Virus record (IMG/VR): IMGVR_UViG_3300045257_000280
Coordinates: 1 to 64,000 of that record
Strand: one strand, 5' to 3'
DNA length: 64,000 nucleotides
Source of the DNA: a virus
Shown here: piece after piece, positions 14,539-23,978 of the stretch
Layout of the letters: the number at the start of each line of letters is the position of its first letter
Numbering within the stretch: position 1 is the stretch's first letter
Notes under the pieces: generated by a model
Database searches by the model: none
What the model was told of the DNA's origin: nothing
The model's input: only the letters and a program-made list of their open reading frames with translations
Translations under genes and position numbers: made by a program

Positions 14539-17489
14539 TGCGCGGTTCCGCCCATCATCAGCCCCTGATTGGGTGTCTGGAATTGCGATTCGCCGACACC
14601 TGCGCCAACCGCGCCGCCGATCTTCATCCTCTGCTGCACGGTCTCGCGCACCATCTCGCGCGCCTGCTCGTTACCCTTCAGTCCCTTCGCCATCCAGCTT
14701 ATGAACGCCGGGTTGTTGGCCAGATCGGTGATGAACTTGAAATACTTGCCCAGCATCCAGCGCCCGGCCGCATCAAGACCCGGAACGAGTTTACCCGCCG
14801 CCTTGCCGAGCGGGATGCTCGACCACGGATGCTCGACCTTCGACATTGCCGCAAGCCCGCCCGCCATGTTGGTGCCGAGCGAACCGCGTGTGCCCATCAG
14901 AAAGTCCATCTCGCGCGCGAGCGTTCGCATCTGATCGAGGCTCACACCCGGAAACATGATGCGTTGCACTTCCTCGGACACCTTCGCCAACTTGGTGCCG
15001 GGTGTCAGCGATCCGGTGAGAAGTTTTTGTGCCCAGGTCTGGCGCAACAGATTGAATTCCGCCGATTGCGGGCCGAACTTGCTGGCTGTGGCGATGATCA
15101 AGTCCTCGCTGCCGAGAATCTTATCCACGGCCTCGGACGCGCCGACCGATTCATCGTACAAAAAGTCCAGCGGGTTGTTGGTCTTCAGATGCTTGCGTGC
15201 CAGGTGCTTGGTGTTGGCCAGCTTGCTGTCGATAGCGCGCACTTCCTTGGTCAGCACACCAAGCGGATCGGCTTTCGCCGCCGCTTTTGCCGCATCCGCC
15301 GCTACTTTGGCTTTGCTGATGATGTCGCGGATCGTGTCGCCCGGCCGCGCCGGAACTTCCAGCCGTCCGGCCAGCGCTTCAATGTTTTGCGCCTGCTCCA
15401 ACAACTTCTGGGTCACTTCCCGGCCATGGACCGCTTCGAGCATGCCACTGCGATAACGCTCCAGCACCTGCGAGACGAAGCGCCGGCCATCGATCTGGCC
15501 GGTGAGCGACTTCGATTGCTCCAACATCTCGCTCACGTCGGCTGCCTTGACGCCGGCCCACAGGTTGGGACCGACCATCTCGGCCACTTTCTTGGTCAAG
15601 TCCGAGCGGCCTTCCTTGACGATGGTATCGAACAGCACCTTGGGATCGGCCGGCAGCCCGGCATCGAGACCGTCCACGACCGCCTGGATGCGCTTGTCGT
15701 TGAACTGGCCCATGTTCTCACGATAGAAATTGTCGGCCTCGCGGAGTTGCTTGGCGGCGGCTTGCAGCTCGGGCACCGCATTCGCGTCGTTGAGAATCTC
15801 ATCGACCCGGTTGGCGAAGAACTTGAACGTGCCCTGCTTCACGTCGGGCGTCAGATTCAAACGGTTATAGTTCGAACGCAGCGCCGAGCGCAAGTTATGC
15901 AATTGCGCCCAGGTCGGTTCGACCGGCTCCTTCTTCCAACCCTCGACAATGTTGCCTTCCTTGTCGGTCGCCCGCACGCCCGCCATGTCCCGCAACTGCT
16001 TGACGATCGATGGATACTCCTTCTCGAACCCCTCGGGCATCTGCTCCAGAAATGCGCCCGCGCGCTCCGACAAGCCGCTCACGTCAGGCTTCAGTCCGCC
16101 CGACAATTCTTCGGCCTCGCTGTACATCTTGTTGGCGCGCGTCATGATTCCCGCGCGCATCTTCTGAATTTTCTCCGCGACCTGTTGCCACAACGAGCCG
16201 CTATTGTGCCCGGCCTTCACCGCATCCATGGCGGCGCGGCTCGACGTTTCGATCTCCTGGAACCCGGCATCGATCACCTTCTGGGCGGCGTTGCGCGCCT
16301 CGCTGGCGGCGGCTTCGAGCTGCCGGGTTTGGCCTTCTTGCGTCTTGACTTTTTCCTCGACCGTACCGGCAATCTCGGTGCGGCGCGCTTCGAGCGTCGC
16401 CCGCAATTTCTCATCCGCCTGGCGCAATTCGTCACGAGTGCGGCCCAGCACGGCCTCGCCCGCGCGCTCGGTCGAGACTGCGGCCTCGGGTTCGGTCAAC
16501 GATTTGATCTTGGAGGTGTCGGCTCCAAGCCCTTCGAGAATTTCCTTACCGGATTTCTCGTAATGCCCGGTTGCGGATTCAAGCAACGGGTCCTGGGTGC
16601 GAAATGCCGGATCGAACCGCTCGGCGATATTGATGACGTGCGGGGCTTCCTTCATGTGGGCCGAGGGTGGCACCAGCACGTCCTTTTCCCGCAAGGCCGA
16701 CGCCTGCGCGGCTCCCTCGGGGGTCTCGCCCAGGAAGCCCGCCACGGCCTTGGGGAGCGCGTTCTTGACCGCACCCTTGATGGCAGGCGCCACTGCCGCC
16801 AGCCCGCGCCCGGCCGCCGTACCGACACCGCCAAACAGGCCCGCCATGCCCAACTCGCCGGCTTCCTCGGTGCCGGTACGGTCGTACACCCCCGCCAGCG
16901 CCATGATGGCGTCGTTGAAACCCTGACCCGCCATGGCCCCACCAGCGCCGCCCGCAACCCCACCCGCGAAGGTGCCGGGGCCGGGCGCTACCGCGGTGCC
17001 CCCAACCGCACCCGCGACTTCGCCCGCGATCGAGCCGAGCACCGGGGCCGCCTGGGCGGCGATAAACGAGCCGGGCGACTTGTTATAGCCGCGAGCGCGC
17101 CGCAAGGTGCCGTCTTCATCGACGTACATCTCGCCGGTCTGCTTGTTGGTCTTGACCTTGCCGGGGTAGCCGCGTTCCAGCGCTTTCTTGCGCTCGGAAT
17201 CAGTGACGCTCATATTGTAGAGTGTCTGGGTGGTGAAATCGAGATCGTCGTACTTGGGGGACGTGCGCGTATTACCTTCAGGGTCGATGTAGGGCACGCC
17301 TTCGGGCAGCGACGCGTACTCGCTCGCATCCTTGACCCGGTACGGCTTGGTGCGAGTTTGCCCCTTGGGGTCAAGATAATCTTCGCCGGCCGGCACCGCG
17401 TCGTAGGATTTGGTATCGGTCACGCTCGGCAACTTGAATTCAAGTTCCGGTACGACACCTTCGGTGCTGCTGATCAGTGCTTGAGCCAT
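14535..17489 (-). CDS. large internal virion / DNA-ejection protein
   Basis: 984 residues from the ATG at 17489. The N-terminal about 115 residues are Tyr/Pro/Asp-rich. A Gly/Ala-rich hydrophobic region (about 125-215) looks membrane-active. Long charged helices (about 300-560) and another helical domain follow. Size, layout and position beside two other helical proteins fit the podoviral proteins expelled with DNA to make a channel through the cell envelope. No transglycosylase motif was seen. Confidence 0.65.
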   Translation of the reverse strand: MAQALISSTEGVVPELEFKLPSVTDTKSYDAVPAGEDYLDPKGQTRTKPYRVKDASEYASLPEGVPYIDPEGNTRTSPKYDDLDFTTQTLYNMSVTDSERKKALERGYPGKVKTNKQTGEMYVDEDGTLRRARGYNKSPGSFIAAQAAPVLGSIAGEVAGAVGGTAVAPGPGTFAGGVAGGAGGAMAGQGFNDAIMALAGVYDRTGTEEAGELGMAGLFGGVGTAAGRGLAAVAPAIKGAVKNALPKAVAGFLGETPEGAAQASALREKDVLVPPSAHMKEAPHVINIAERFDPAFRTQDPLLESATGHYEKSGKEILEGLGADTSKIKSLTEPEAAVSTERAGEAVLGRTRDELRQADEKLRATLEARRTEIAGTVEEKVKTQEGQTRQLEAAASEARNAAQKVIDAGFQEIETSSRAAMDAVKAGHNSGSLWQQVAEKIQKMRAGIMTRANKMYSEAEELSGGLKPDVSGLSERAGAFLEQMPEGFEKEYPSIVKQLRDMAGVRATDKEGNIVEGWKKEPVEPTWAQLHNLRSALRSNYNRLNLTPDVKQGTFKFFANRVDEILNDANAVPELQAAAKQLREADNFYRENMGQFNDKRIQAVVDGLDAGLPADPKVLFDTIVKEGRSDLTKKVAEMVGPNLWAGVKAADVSEMLEQSKSLTGQIDGRRFVSQVLERYRSGMLEAVHGREVTQKLLEQAQNIEALAGRLEVPARPGDTIRDIISKAKVAADAAKAAAKADPLGVLTKEVRAIDSKLANTKHLARKHLKTNNPLDFLYDESVGASEAVDKILGSEDLIIATASKFGPQSAEFNLLRQTWAQKLLTGSLTPGTKLAKVSEEVQRIMFPGVSLDQMRTLAREMDFLMGTRGSLGTNMAGGLAAMSKVEHPWSSIPLGKAAGKLVPGLDAAGRWMLGKYFKFITDLANNPAFISWMAKGLKGNEQAREMVRETVQQRMKIGGAVGAGVGESQFQTPNQGLMMGGTAQ

Positions 17490-17490
17490 G

Positions 17491-19206
17491 TCACTTCTGA
17501 ATCGGATCGCTTTCCCACGGCTTATCTTCGGTCTCGACAGGCGCAGCGGCTGGCGAGACGGTCGAACCGCCCAGCGCTGCCGCATCGCGATCGCGAATGA
17601 CCTTCAAGCGCTCTTTCAATTCTTTCATCGCTCGGAGCGTGTTGGCCGTAGTGTCGCCCAGGCTCAAACCCGCGATGATATCGCTGATATGAGCAGCCTC
17701 AGCCGACAAAGGCCGTCCGGTTTTCTGGTCGAGCAAGAGGCGTGGCCCCATGAGCTGCAATTGCGAGATGTCGCGCATCATCTGCACGCGATCGGTCTGG
17801 TTCGAACCCAGAAGGTTGCCGACACGCTCGCCGACCCGCGTAGCTCGCCCCGCCACACCGGCCGCCCCCACATAGCGGTTGAGCGTCTTGTCGATGCCGT
17901 CGATCAGCTTGAGCGCATCGTCGTACTGGCCGATGTGTGACTTGGCATCGAGCGCCTTGTTGCCGGTGACGGGCGGCGCCGTCGCCTCGGTGGCCTTTTT
18001 CAGCGCTTCCTCGCGCGTGTAAAGCTTGTCGGTCGCCGGATTGGTTTGCTTCATCAAGTCTTCGACAAGCTGAGCCTTTTCCTTTGCAATGGACGGCGCC
18101 GCGCTGGACGGTTTCTGCGCACTCGATATATCACCAATAATCTTGTTGTGGGCGGCGTCGCGTTCTTCCTTCGGGGCGTCGGGGTTTGCCGCATCCCACG
18201 CATCCATCTGCTTCTGCATTTCGTTCATGGCGGGATTCGCCCGTCCACCGTATCGCGCTCGCGCCACGCCACTCACCGCATCCTGAATCTTTTTATTCTG
18301 TTCCTCAATCGACAAGTCGCGGAAACCCGGTTGCGCCACCAGCCCATGGACGACGATTTCTTCCGGTGTGCGCGGCGCCGTCATGATCATGTCGGCATCA
18401 GCGGCTGCCTGGGCGATCTTCTGCGGGTCCTTGCTGTCGGCACGAAGCGCGTCGAACACCTGGCGGCGTATCTCGTTGTTCTCGATCAGCTCGGTAGCCT
18501 TGACGTGATCGACCCGCACCTTGTCGAGCGCATCGCGCGCCTCGAAATACTGCTGGTTCATGCCATTTTCCAGCAAAACCCGCATGCGCTGATCGTTGAA
18601 CCGCGACGTGAGCGCGAGCGCCTGTGCGCGCCATTCCTCCATATTGGAGGATCGCAACTTATCAATCTGGCCGAACTGCTTTTCTTCCAGCTCCATGCGC
18701 TTCTCGACCAAACGACTATTTTCCTTCCAGGCGTCGAACGCCTTGTGATAGTCGTCCATCTTGCCCGCATTGATGGCGTTCATGGCGGCGGCGCCCGCAT
18801 TGAGGGCCGAGTTCATCGGCATGGCGGTAAACGCCGAACCCAGCATGGCGATCACGAAGCCCGGCGAGCCGAACTGCTCCCACAGGTCCGTTTTGGTCTT
18901 CTTAAGTTCTTCGCCTGCGTTCCACGGCTTGAGTTCGCTCGCAGTCGCGCTCTCCACACTGATAATATGATCCATCCGGCCCCGATATTCCTCGTCACGC
19001 TTCGCCTGCATGGACGCCATGCCGGCCTCGGCGCCGATCTTCTGGTCCAACAACTTGGTGTCGGCATCGAGGATCGACTTGTACTTCGGGTCGCCGGTCA
19101 AATCGTCGAAACTGCGGGAAGGCTGATCGGGTGTCGAATCCTTGCCCGCCATCGCGCCGGGAGGCGGCGCATTGGCGTCGGTCGCGGTGTCAAACGCATT
19201 GCTCAT
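17491..19206 (-). CDS. internal virion / ejection protein
   Basis: 571 residues, almost entirely helical and charged. One hydrophobic segment around residues 115-145 (GFVIAMLGSAFTAMPMNSAL) is followed by coiled coils. The stop lies one base before the next ATG. Likely the middle of three ejection proteins; a direct match to a named family was not recognised. Confidence 0.6.
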   Translation of the reverse strand: MSNAFDTATDANAPPPGAMAGKDSTPDQPSRSFDDLTGDPKYKSILDADTKLLDQKIGAEAGMASMQAKRDEEYRGRMDHIISVESATASELKPWNAGEELKKTKTDLWEQFGSPGFVIAMLGSAFTAMPMNSALNAGAAAMNAINAGKMDDYHKAFDAWKENSRLVEKRMELEEKQFGQIDKLRSSNMEEWRAQALALTSRFNDQRMRVLLENGMNQQYFEARDALDKVRVDHVKATELIENNEIRRQVFDALRADSKDPQKIAQAAADADMIMTAPRTPEEIVVHGLVAQPGFRDLSIEEQNKKIQDAVSGVARARYGGRANPAMNEMQKQMDAWDAANPDAPKEERDAAHNKIIGDISSAQKPSSAAPSIAKEKAQLVEDLMKQTNPATDKLYTREEALKKATEATAPPVTGNKALDAKSHIGQYDDALKLIDGIDKTLNRYVGAAGVAGRATRVGERVGNLLGSNQTDRVQMMRDISQLQLMGPRLLLDQKTGRPLSAEAAHISDIIAGLSLGDTTANTLRAMKELKERLKVIRDRDAAALGGSTVSPAAAPVETEDKPWESDPIQK

Positions 19207-20409
19207 TTACGCCGCTTGCTGTTGCTGGCCGCGATTGCCACCATTGATCGCCGCGGCGAAATTGGCGAGCGCCTTGGACATCGAGTCGTTGAGTTCCTGG
19301 TTGAGCTTCGAGAGCTGGATGGGAATCTCGGCCGACAGGCTGGTGGCCGACAGGCCCGCCGACAGCAGCGAATTCGCGGTCTGGACCATCTGGTTTCCGG
19401 CTTGCGAGAGCTGCTGTTCGAGCTGGCCCTTGAGCGCCAGCGACTGCTGATCGACCGCCGCCAAATCCTGCTGAAGCGCCGAGTTCTGCTGCGGGTTGGT
19501 GGACATGCCGCGCGCCGCATAGCCCTGGATCACCCCCGCCTTGGCGGCGGCGATCTTCTGGTCGAGCTGCGACTGAAATTCCTGCGGCAGCGTCCCGCTC
19601 GACAGGTACGACATCAGCGTGTTGCCCTGACTGAGCAACGGCTGGGCGGCACCAAGCTCGGTTTGAGCGATCTGGGCTGCTTGGTCGGCCTTGGCCTTTT
19701 CCGAGGCGTTGAGCGCATTGAGCTGCTTTTTCTGCTGGTAGCCCTGGTAGCCCGCCAGCCCCAGCCCGGCCGCGCCCACGAACGGGCTTGCGGATTTCAG
19801 CGCGCCCCCAACCGCCGAGACACCGCTGCCCAGACTGTCCAGGATGCCCCCACCGCCCGCAGCGGCGCCCGCTGAGCCACCAGCGCCCCCGCCAGCAGCA
19901 CCCAAGTCGGCGCCGGCCTCCACCGCCTGCCCGGCTATGCCCCCCGCTCCTGGAGCCGCCGCAGGCAGCGCGAACGCATCGGCAGCCCCTGCGCCCCCAA
20001 TGGCGCCGCCGGACGGCCCTGCAAACGCCAAAGCGTCACCCGGCAAGCCCCCGGCTCCACCCGCACCAATAGCCGCGTCAATAGCTCCCAGCGCATCCCC
20101 ACCGGCTGCCACACCTCCCGCCGCGTCCGCAGCCGCCCCCACATCTGCAAAGACATCCGCGCCCGCCACCAAAGCAGGGTCTAGGGCCGCATCGGCACCC
20201 AGCAGCGCACCGCCGCCCGCCAGGAACGGCAAATCGGCGCCGAACGTTAGGGCCGTAGCGGCTGCGGCCGGAACTGCGATTTCGAGGTCCTTAAGCCAAG
20301 ATGGCTGCTTGGCGAAGTCGTGCCCGGCGTCGTTGAAGATATTGCCGGGATTCAGGTCATGCCCGAGGTTGCCGAAATTGCCTTTGAAAAGATCCGAAAA
20401 AAACGAGAT
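19207..20409 (-). CDS. Gly/Ala-rich ejection-type protein, probable ATC start
   Basis: 400 residues if translation begins at the ATC at 20409, which lies six bases after TAGGAGG. The frame then reads ISFFSDLFKGNFGNLGHDLN and on without interruption. No ATG, GTG or TTG occurs before a TTG at 20232, which would lose 59 residues that look genuine. Residues about 60-200 are extremely Gly/Ala-rich. The C-terminal half is helical with many Gln (LSQAGNQMVQTANSLL). Position and composition suit an internal virion protein. Confidence 0.65.
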   Translation of the reverse strand: MSFFSDLFKGNFGNLGHDLNPGNIFNDAGHDFAKQPSWLKDLEIAVPAAAATALTFGADLPFLAGGGALLGADAALDPALVAGADVFADVGAAADAAGGVAAGGDALGAIDAAIGAGGAGGLPGDALAFAGPSGGAIGGAGAADAFALPAAAPGAGGIAGQAVEAGADLGAAGGGAGGSAGAAAGGGGILDSLGSGVSAVGGALKSASPFVGAAGLGLAGYQGYQQKKQLNALNASEKAKADQAAQIAQTELGAAQPLLSQGNTLMSYLSSGTLPQEFQSQLDQKIAAAKAGVIQGYAARGMSTNPQQNSALQQDLAAVDQQSLALKGQLEQQLSQAGNQMVQTANSLLSAGLSATSLSAEIPIQLSKLNQELNDSMSKALANFAAAINGGNRGQQQQAA

Positions 20410-20418
20410 GGCCGCCTC

Positions 20419-20997
20419 CTATGGGATGCCTAGCGCGGTGCAGATACGTTGGTGTTCGCCGGCATTTTGATTGAGCCACTCCTGAAACTGATCAGGGTCT
20501 TCGAAGTCTACCTCAAGCAGATTCAAGCCGCTAGTGCCCAGGAGGGCATTGATTTCGTTGTGCATCGTCTGATGCCGGAAAAGCCACATGCCGCGATCGT
20601 TCGAATTCATCGGGCTGAGCTGGTACTGGGTAAGAGACTTCACATTGGCACCCGGCCCAAACAGGATATCGTCGCCGCTACCGATATTGCCCGCGGCGGG
20701 AATCCCCATCTGCACCTCGGTGCCGTTGAACGCCGTCACTTGCGTTCCATTCGTGATCGCCGAAGGCGTGGTGGTGTCGCTGATCGTCATGCCGTCTTGA
20801 ATCGTAGCGGGCACCGCATTGAACTGCATCACCGAATTGCCCGCCAGCGTGCCGATATTGGTCGCAATCGTAAACGTGATTTGCTGCAAGCGCTGACCGG
20901 CCGCCACGATATCGAAGTGATTGGCCTGATGGTTGAACGCCCAGGCGTCCAGTTCTTCCTGAGTCGTAGGCAATGTGCTGAGAGCAGGCAGGCTCAT
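20419..20997 (-). CDS. structural protein of unknown type
   Basis: 192 residues from the ATG at 20997 (overlapping the upstream stop). A helical N-terminus (TTQEELDAWAFNHQANH), a central beta-rich region and a helical C-terminus. It ends with a TAG a few bases before the AGGAGG of the next gene. Lies between the tail protein and ejection protein genes; probably a minor virion component. Confidence 0.55.
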   Translation of the reverse strand: MSLPALSTLPTTQEELDAWAFNHQANHFDIVAAGQRLQQITFTIATNIGTLAGNSVMQFNAVPATIQDGMTISDTTTPSAITNGTQVTAFNGTEVQMGIPAAGNIGSGDDILFGPGANVKSLTQYQLSPMNSNDRGMWLFRHQTMHNEINALLGTSGLNLLEVDFEDPDQFQEWLNQNAGEHQRICTALGIP

Positions 20998-23327
20998 CCG
21001 CGGAATCCTACGTCTTCGACTTCGACTTTGGCGCTGATCAGCGCCATGTCGGCCGCCGAGGTTAAAAGCGTGAAGCCGGTCAGCACACCCTGCTGGCCGA
21101 TTGCCTGCGGGGGCGTGACGAAAAATCCCGTGCCGGTCGGCCCCGCAATGGCGTAATGCTGCTGGTTGGTAAATCGCGCGCCTGTGCCGTCGATCCCGAC
21201 CGCATCGACATACAAATCGATTTGAGTCGTGCCGGTAACGCTGTACGCCTGCCACAAGCTCCAGAACCGCGAGTCTGCCTTGGTGGACTCGTAACCGCCC
21301 GGCTCGTCCCATAGTTTCGTCACCGCCGTCTTGGTGAACGCCGTCGTAGGTGTCTGGAACAACGGATAAAGCGCGTTGCCGTCCGTGCCCCACGCCGTAT
21401 AGACCGAATTGATCTCCTGGCCGCAGATGAAAGTCAGCGCCAGATTCTGGGTCGAGGTCCACCAGACACGGCCATTGAACATCAACAATTTGGTGGCTTG
21501 CACCAGAGTGAGCGGATCGATGATCGTCACCAGCACCATCCAGACCCGCTTGCCGAAAATCGTCGCCTTAGCGGCGCTGAGCTGCACGTTGTTGAAGTTG
21601 GCAACCGAGTTGTAGACACCATCCAGCGCTTCGCTCTTTTTCTGAAACGTACCGCCGCTGGACACGAAGATGCCGGCCGAATTGGCGACCAGAATGTCCG
21701 ATCCTAACGTCGTCACCGCAGCCGGGTAGGGTGTACCGACCTCGGGGTCGCTATTGTTTTGCGTGAATGTCGTCGTCGGATTGCCGCCCTGCGGCGTGTT
21801 GGTGACGACGCCCGAAATGTAATCCATCGACGAGTCGCCAATCAGGAACAAAAAACCGTTGGTCGAGATGGCCTGCGAATAGCCGATCTTGGTATAAGAA
21901 TTATTGGTCTGCTGCGAGCCGCCGCCCGCGCTGGTGGCAAAGTTGGAGACCGAACCCGGAGCGGTAAAATTGAAATTGTTGCCATTGAAAACCCAGACGT
22001 GACCCTGATAGGTCTCGACCGCGGTGCCGCTCACCCCGAACGGCATCAGCGTCACGGTGCCAGCTGCCGTCGTAGCGGTATCGACAACTACCAAGGTGGG
22101 CGGCGTGTTTGAACCGTAGACGCCACCGCTTTTTATCGTCGTGCCCGTAATCACCCCCCCCGCAATCGTCGGAGTAATGACCGCCTGCGACTGCGGGTTG
22201 CCGCCGGCCGAAACCGTAATAGTGGTGGCGGGGCTGTAGTTGGAGCCGCCGTTGCCGATTGTAACACTGGAAACAAAATAAGAGCCGGTATCGATGACCG
22301 TGATGGTGGGAAATAATGGCGACGCACGAAGTGTCCAGTAATAGTAATTCGGATTTCCTGGATCGGCGGCACGCGTTGCCGAATTTATCACACCACCACT
22401 TTGAGTGACTACGAGGCCAGGCGGTCCCAGATCGGAAGAACCAACATTATTGCCCCAACCGGAATTTGCCGGCGCCGCATTAAACCCCGCGGTGACATTT
22501 ACATCGTAGCCGGTGCCAGGAGTCGTGAGAGTGATGCCGGTGCATTGATAAAGGTCGTAGACTCCAACTGAGGTGAACAAAGTAAATATGCCGGCAAGCG
22601 CGCCACCCGACCCACCTGCTGCGTGCGTGAGCACAGCCGTCAGCGCCCCGCTAGTGCCCGCAAGCGTGCCGCCCGTGAACACCAGCGTCGCCACGTCGCC
22701 CGGCAAATAGCCGGTGCCCGGATTGGTCATGATGACATTGGTAACGACGCCGCCACCGATCGACGCCACGAACGACGCGCCATGACCGTTACCGCCGGTC
22801 GCCGTCACCACCGGCACGGATTGATAAGCATTGCCCACGTTGGTCAGTGTGACTTGCGGCGCGAGCGTGCCGGCCGTGTAGAGCAGCGCGCCATCCCAAA
22901 GCCAGTAACCGTTGGTCTGGTTGGCGACGATGATCAGATACTGCGATCCCCACTGGGAGATTCCGATATTGAGAATACTGGGAATCGCGATGGTGGCGGC
23001 AGGTAGAATTGTTACGGTCGCGCCCGTACTGGTGTTGATCTGGATGGCGGCACCATCGGAGCGAAAAACGACCGCGTAGGGCGTAGCTCCAAGATTGTAA
23101 AAACCGAAATCGACCAACGTGGTACCGCCCGGCACCGTATATTTGGCAGCGCCAGTGCCGTAAAGTGTGCGCAAATCACGCGGCGCCAGCGGCATGAAGC
23201 CGTCGAGCCAATACGCCTGCTCGTCCGGCACGCCCGGCCGGGTCGTAGCGGTTTGCAGCCCGCCGAACTTCTCGAAGGTCAGCGCCCCGGTATCAGACGG
23301 TTGCTGTTGTGGCTCACCTTCGGGCAT
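20994..23327 (-). CDS. large tail / stabilisation-type protein with GxGY repeats
   Basis: 777 residues. The N-terminal FGGLQTATTRPGVPDEQAYWLDGFMPLAPRDL segment (about 18-53) resembles the start of podoviral portal-stabilising or tail-hub proteins. Repeated strand motifs of the kind NPGTGYLPGDV, TTPGTGYDV and NGGSNYSP (about 170-410) are inserted modules like those in other phage virion proteins. The C-terminal half has beta-propeller-like blades (HVWVFNGN, VWWTSTQN). Probably forms the tail tube hub below the portal. Confidence 0.6.
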   Translation of the reverse strand: MPEGEPQQQPSDTGALTFEKFGGLQTATTRPGVPDEQAYWLDGFMPLAPRDLRTLYGTGAAKYTVPGGTTLVDFGFYNLGATPYAVVFRSDGAAIQINTSTGATVTILPAATIAIPSILNIGISQWGSQYLIIVANQTNGYWLWDGALLYTAGTLAPQVTLTNVGNAYQSVPVVTATGGNGHGASFVASIGGGVVTNVIMTNPGTGYLPGDVATLVFTGGTLAGTSGALTAVLTHAAGGSGGALAGIFTLFTSVGVYDLYQCTGITLTTPGTGYDVNVTAGFNAAPANSGWGNNVGSSDLGPPGLVVTQSGGVINSATRAADPGNPNYYYWTLRASPLFPTITVIDTGSYFVSSVTIGNGGSNYSPATTITVSAGGNPQSQAVITPTIAGGVITGTTIKSGGVYGSNTPPTLVVVDTATTAAGTVTLMPFGVSGTAVETYQGHVWVFNGNNFNFTAPGSVSNFATSAGGGSQQTNNSYTKIGYSQAISTNGFLFLIGDSSMDYISGVVTNTPQGGNPTTTFTQNNSDPEVGTPYPAAVTTLGSDILVANSAGIFVSSGGTFQKKSEALDGVYNSVANFNNVQLSAAKATIFGKRVWMVLVTIIDPLTLVQATKLLMFNGRVWWTSTQNLALTFICGQEINSVYTAWGTDGNALYPLFQTPTTAFTKTAVTKLWDEPGGYESTKADSRFWSLWQAYSVTGTTQIDLYVDAVGIDGTGARFTNQQHYAIAGPTGTGFFVTPPQAIGQQGVLTGFTLLTSAADMALISAKVEVEDVGFRG

Positions 23328-23330
23328 TCA

Positions 23331-23792
23331 TCACACCCGAACGAACTGCTGTTGCTGGTTGAAGATGCGGCCGATTTTGTCGCGGATCAGGTCGTGGGGA
23401 ACGTCGCTCATTTCTTCGACAAAAATCTTCTCGATGCCCTGCGGTTTGGCCCAGCGCGCGGCCTCGGCGTAAAACTCCGCGCCTTCCTTGGCGTAACCCT
23501 CCATGACGAACACGAAGCGCTCGATGATGACGGGTTTGGGTGCGAGCGAGTACACGCTGGTGAGCTGGAACAGCGCGACACCGTGATCCTGATAGAGAAA
23601 CAGGTTGGCGTTGTCGTACAGCAGCGTGCGAATCCAACCCAGAATGTTGCGGTCGGTCAGATTCGGGTAGGCGTTTTTGAGACGCGCGAGAATCCAGGCC
23701 CCGTGCGTGTCGAGATCGGGAAGCGCGAAGCGGCGCAAGGACGAACGGATTTCGGGTTCGGGTTCGGGTTCTTTGAGGGCGGTTGCGGGCAT
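23331..23792 (-). CDS. structural-region protein, possibly GNAT-like
   Basis: 153 residues from the ATG at 23792, preceded by GGAGACTGTTTA. After a Pro/Glu tract the pattern (helix, VALFQLTSVYS strand, IERFVFVMEGYAKEGAEFYAEAARWAKPQGIEKIFVEE) resembles the GNAT acetyltransferase-like fold often encoded near podovirus tail genes. The acetyl-CoA loop is not convincing, so enzyme activity is doubtful. Confidence 0.5.
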   Translation of the reverse strand: MPATALKEPEPEPEIRSSLRRFALPDLDTHGAWILARLKNAYPNLTDRNILGWIRTLLYDNANLFLYQDHGVALFQLTSVYSLAPKPVIIERFVFVMEGYAKEGAEFYAEAARWAKPQGIEKIFVEEMSDVPHDLIRDKIGRIFNQQQQFVRV

Positions 23793-23804
23793 TAAACAGT
23801 CTCC

Positions 23805-23833
23805 TTGACAGGGTGATAATTGGGTGCTACATA
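23805..23833 (+). promoter_or_regulatory. sigma70-type promoter, leaderless
   Basis: TTGACA (23805-23810), a 17-base spacer and TACATA (23828-23833). The ATG of the ribbon-helix-helix gene is at 23841, about where transcription would begin. No ribosome site is present, consistent with a leaderless transcript. Confidence 0.55.
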
Positions 23834-23840
23834 GAAGCCC

Positions 23841-23978
23841 ATGTACCACTCAGCAAAACAATCAGTAGTCCTCACCGCCCCGCAAATCAAATGGCTCCAA
23901 GAAGAAGCCAAGCGATTGGGCATCACCGTATCAGACCTAATCAGGCGGATTATCGATGAGAAACGTGAAGCGCTTTGA
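23841..23978 (+). CDS. ribbon-helix-helix DNA-binding protein
   Basis: 45 residues: a strand (QSVVLTAP), a helix (QIKWLQEEAKRLG), then ITVSDLIRRIIDEK. This is the CopG/Arc layout that dimerises and inserts a beta ribbon in the DNA major groove. It overlaps the following endonuclease gene by 23 bases and could repress the promoter it sits beside. Forward-strand insertion within the reverse-strand virion operon. Confidence 0.65.
   Translation: MYHSAKQSVVLTAPQIKWLQEEAKRLGITVSDLIRRIIDEKREAL

Noticed and set aside
14505-17600. Very long open frame (over 1000 codons) on the forward strand opposite the large ejection protein
   Set aside because: Composition is Arg/His/Leu-rich antisense shadow of a GC-rich gene; the reverse frame has ribosome site, overlaps and plausible domains.
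18046-19875. 609-codon forward frame across two ejection-protein genes
   Set aside because: Spans two well-supported reverse genes and has antisense-shadow composition.
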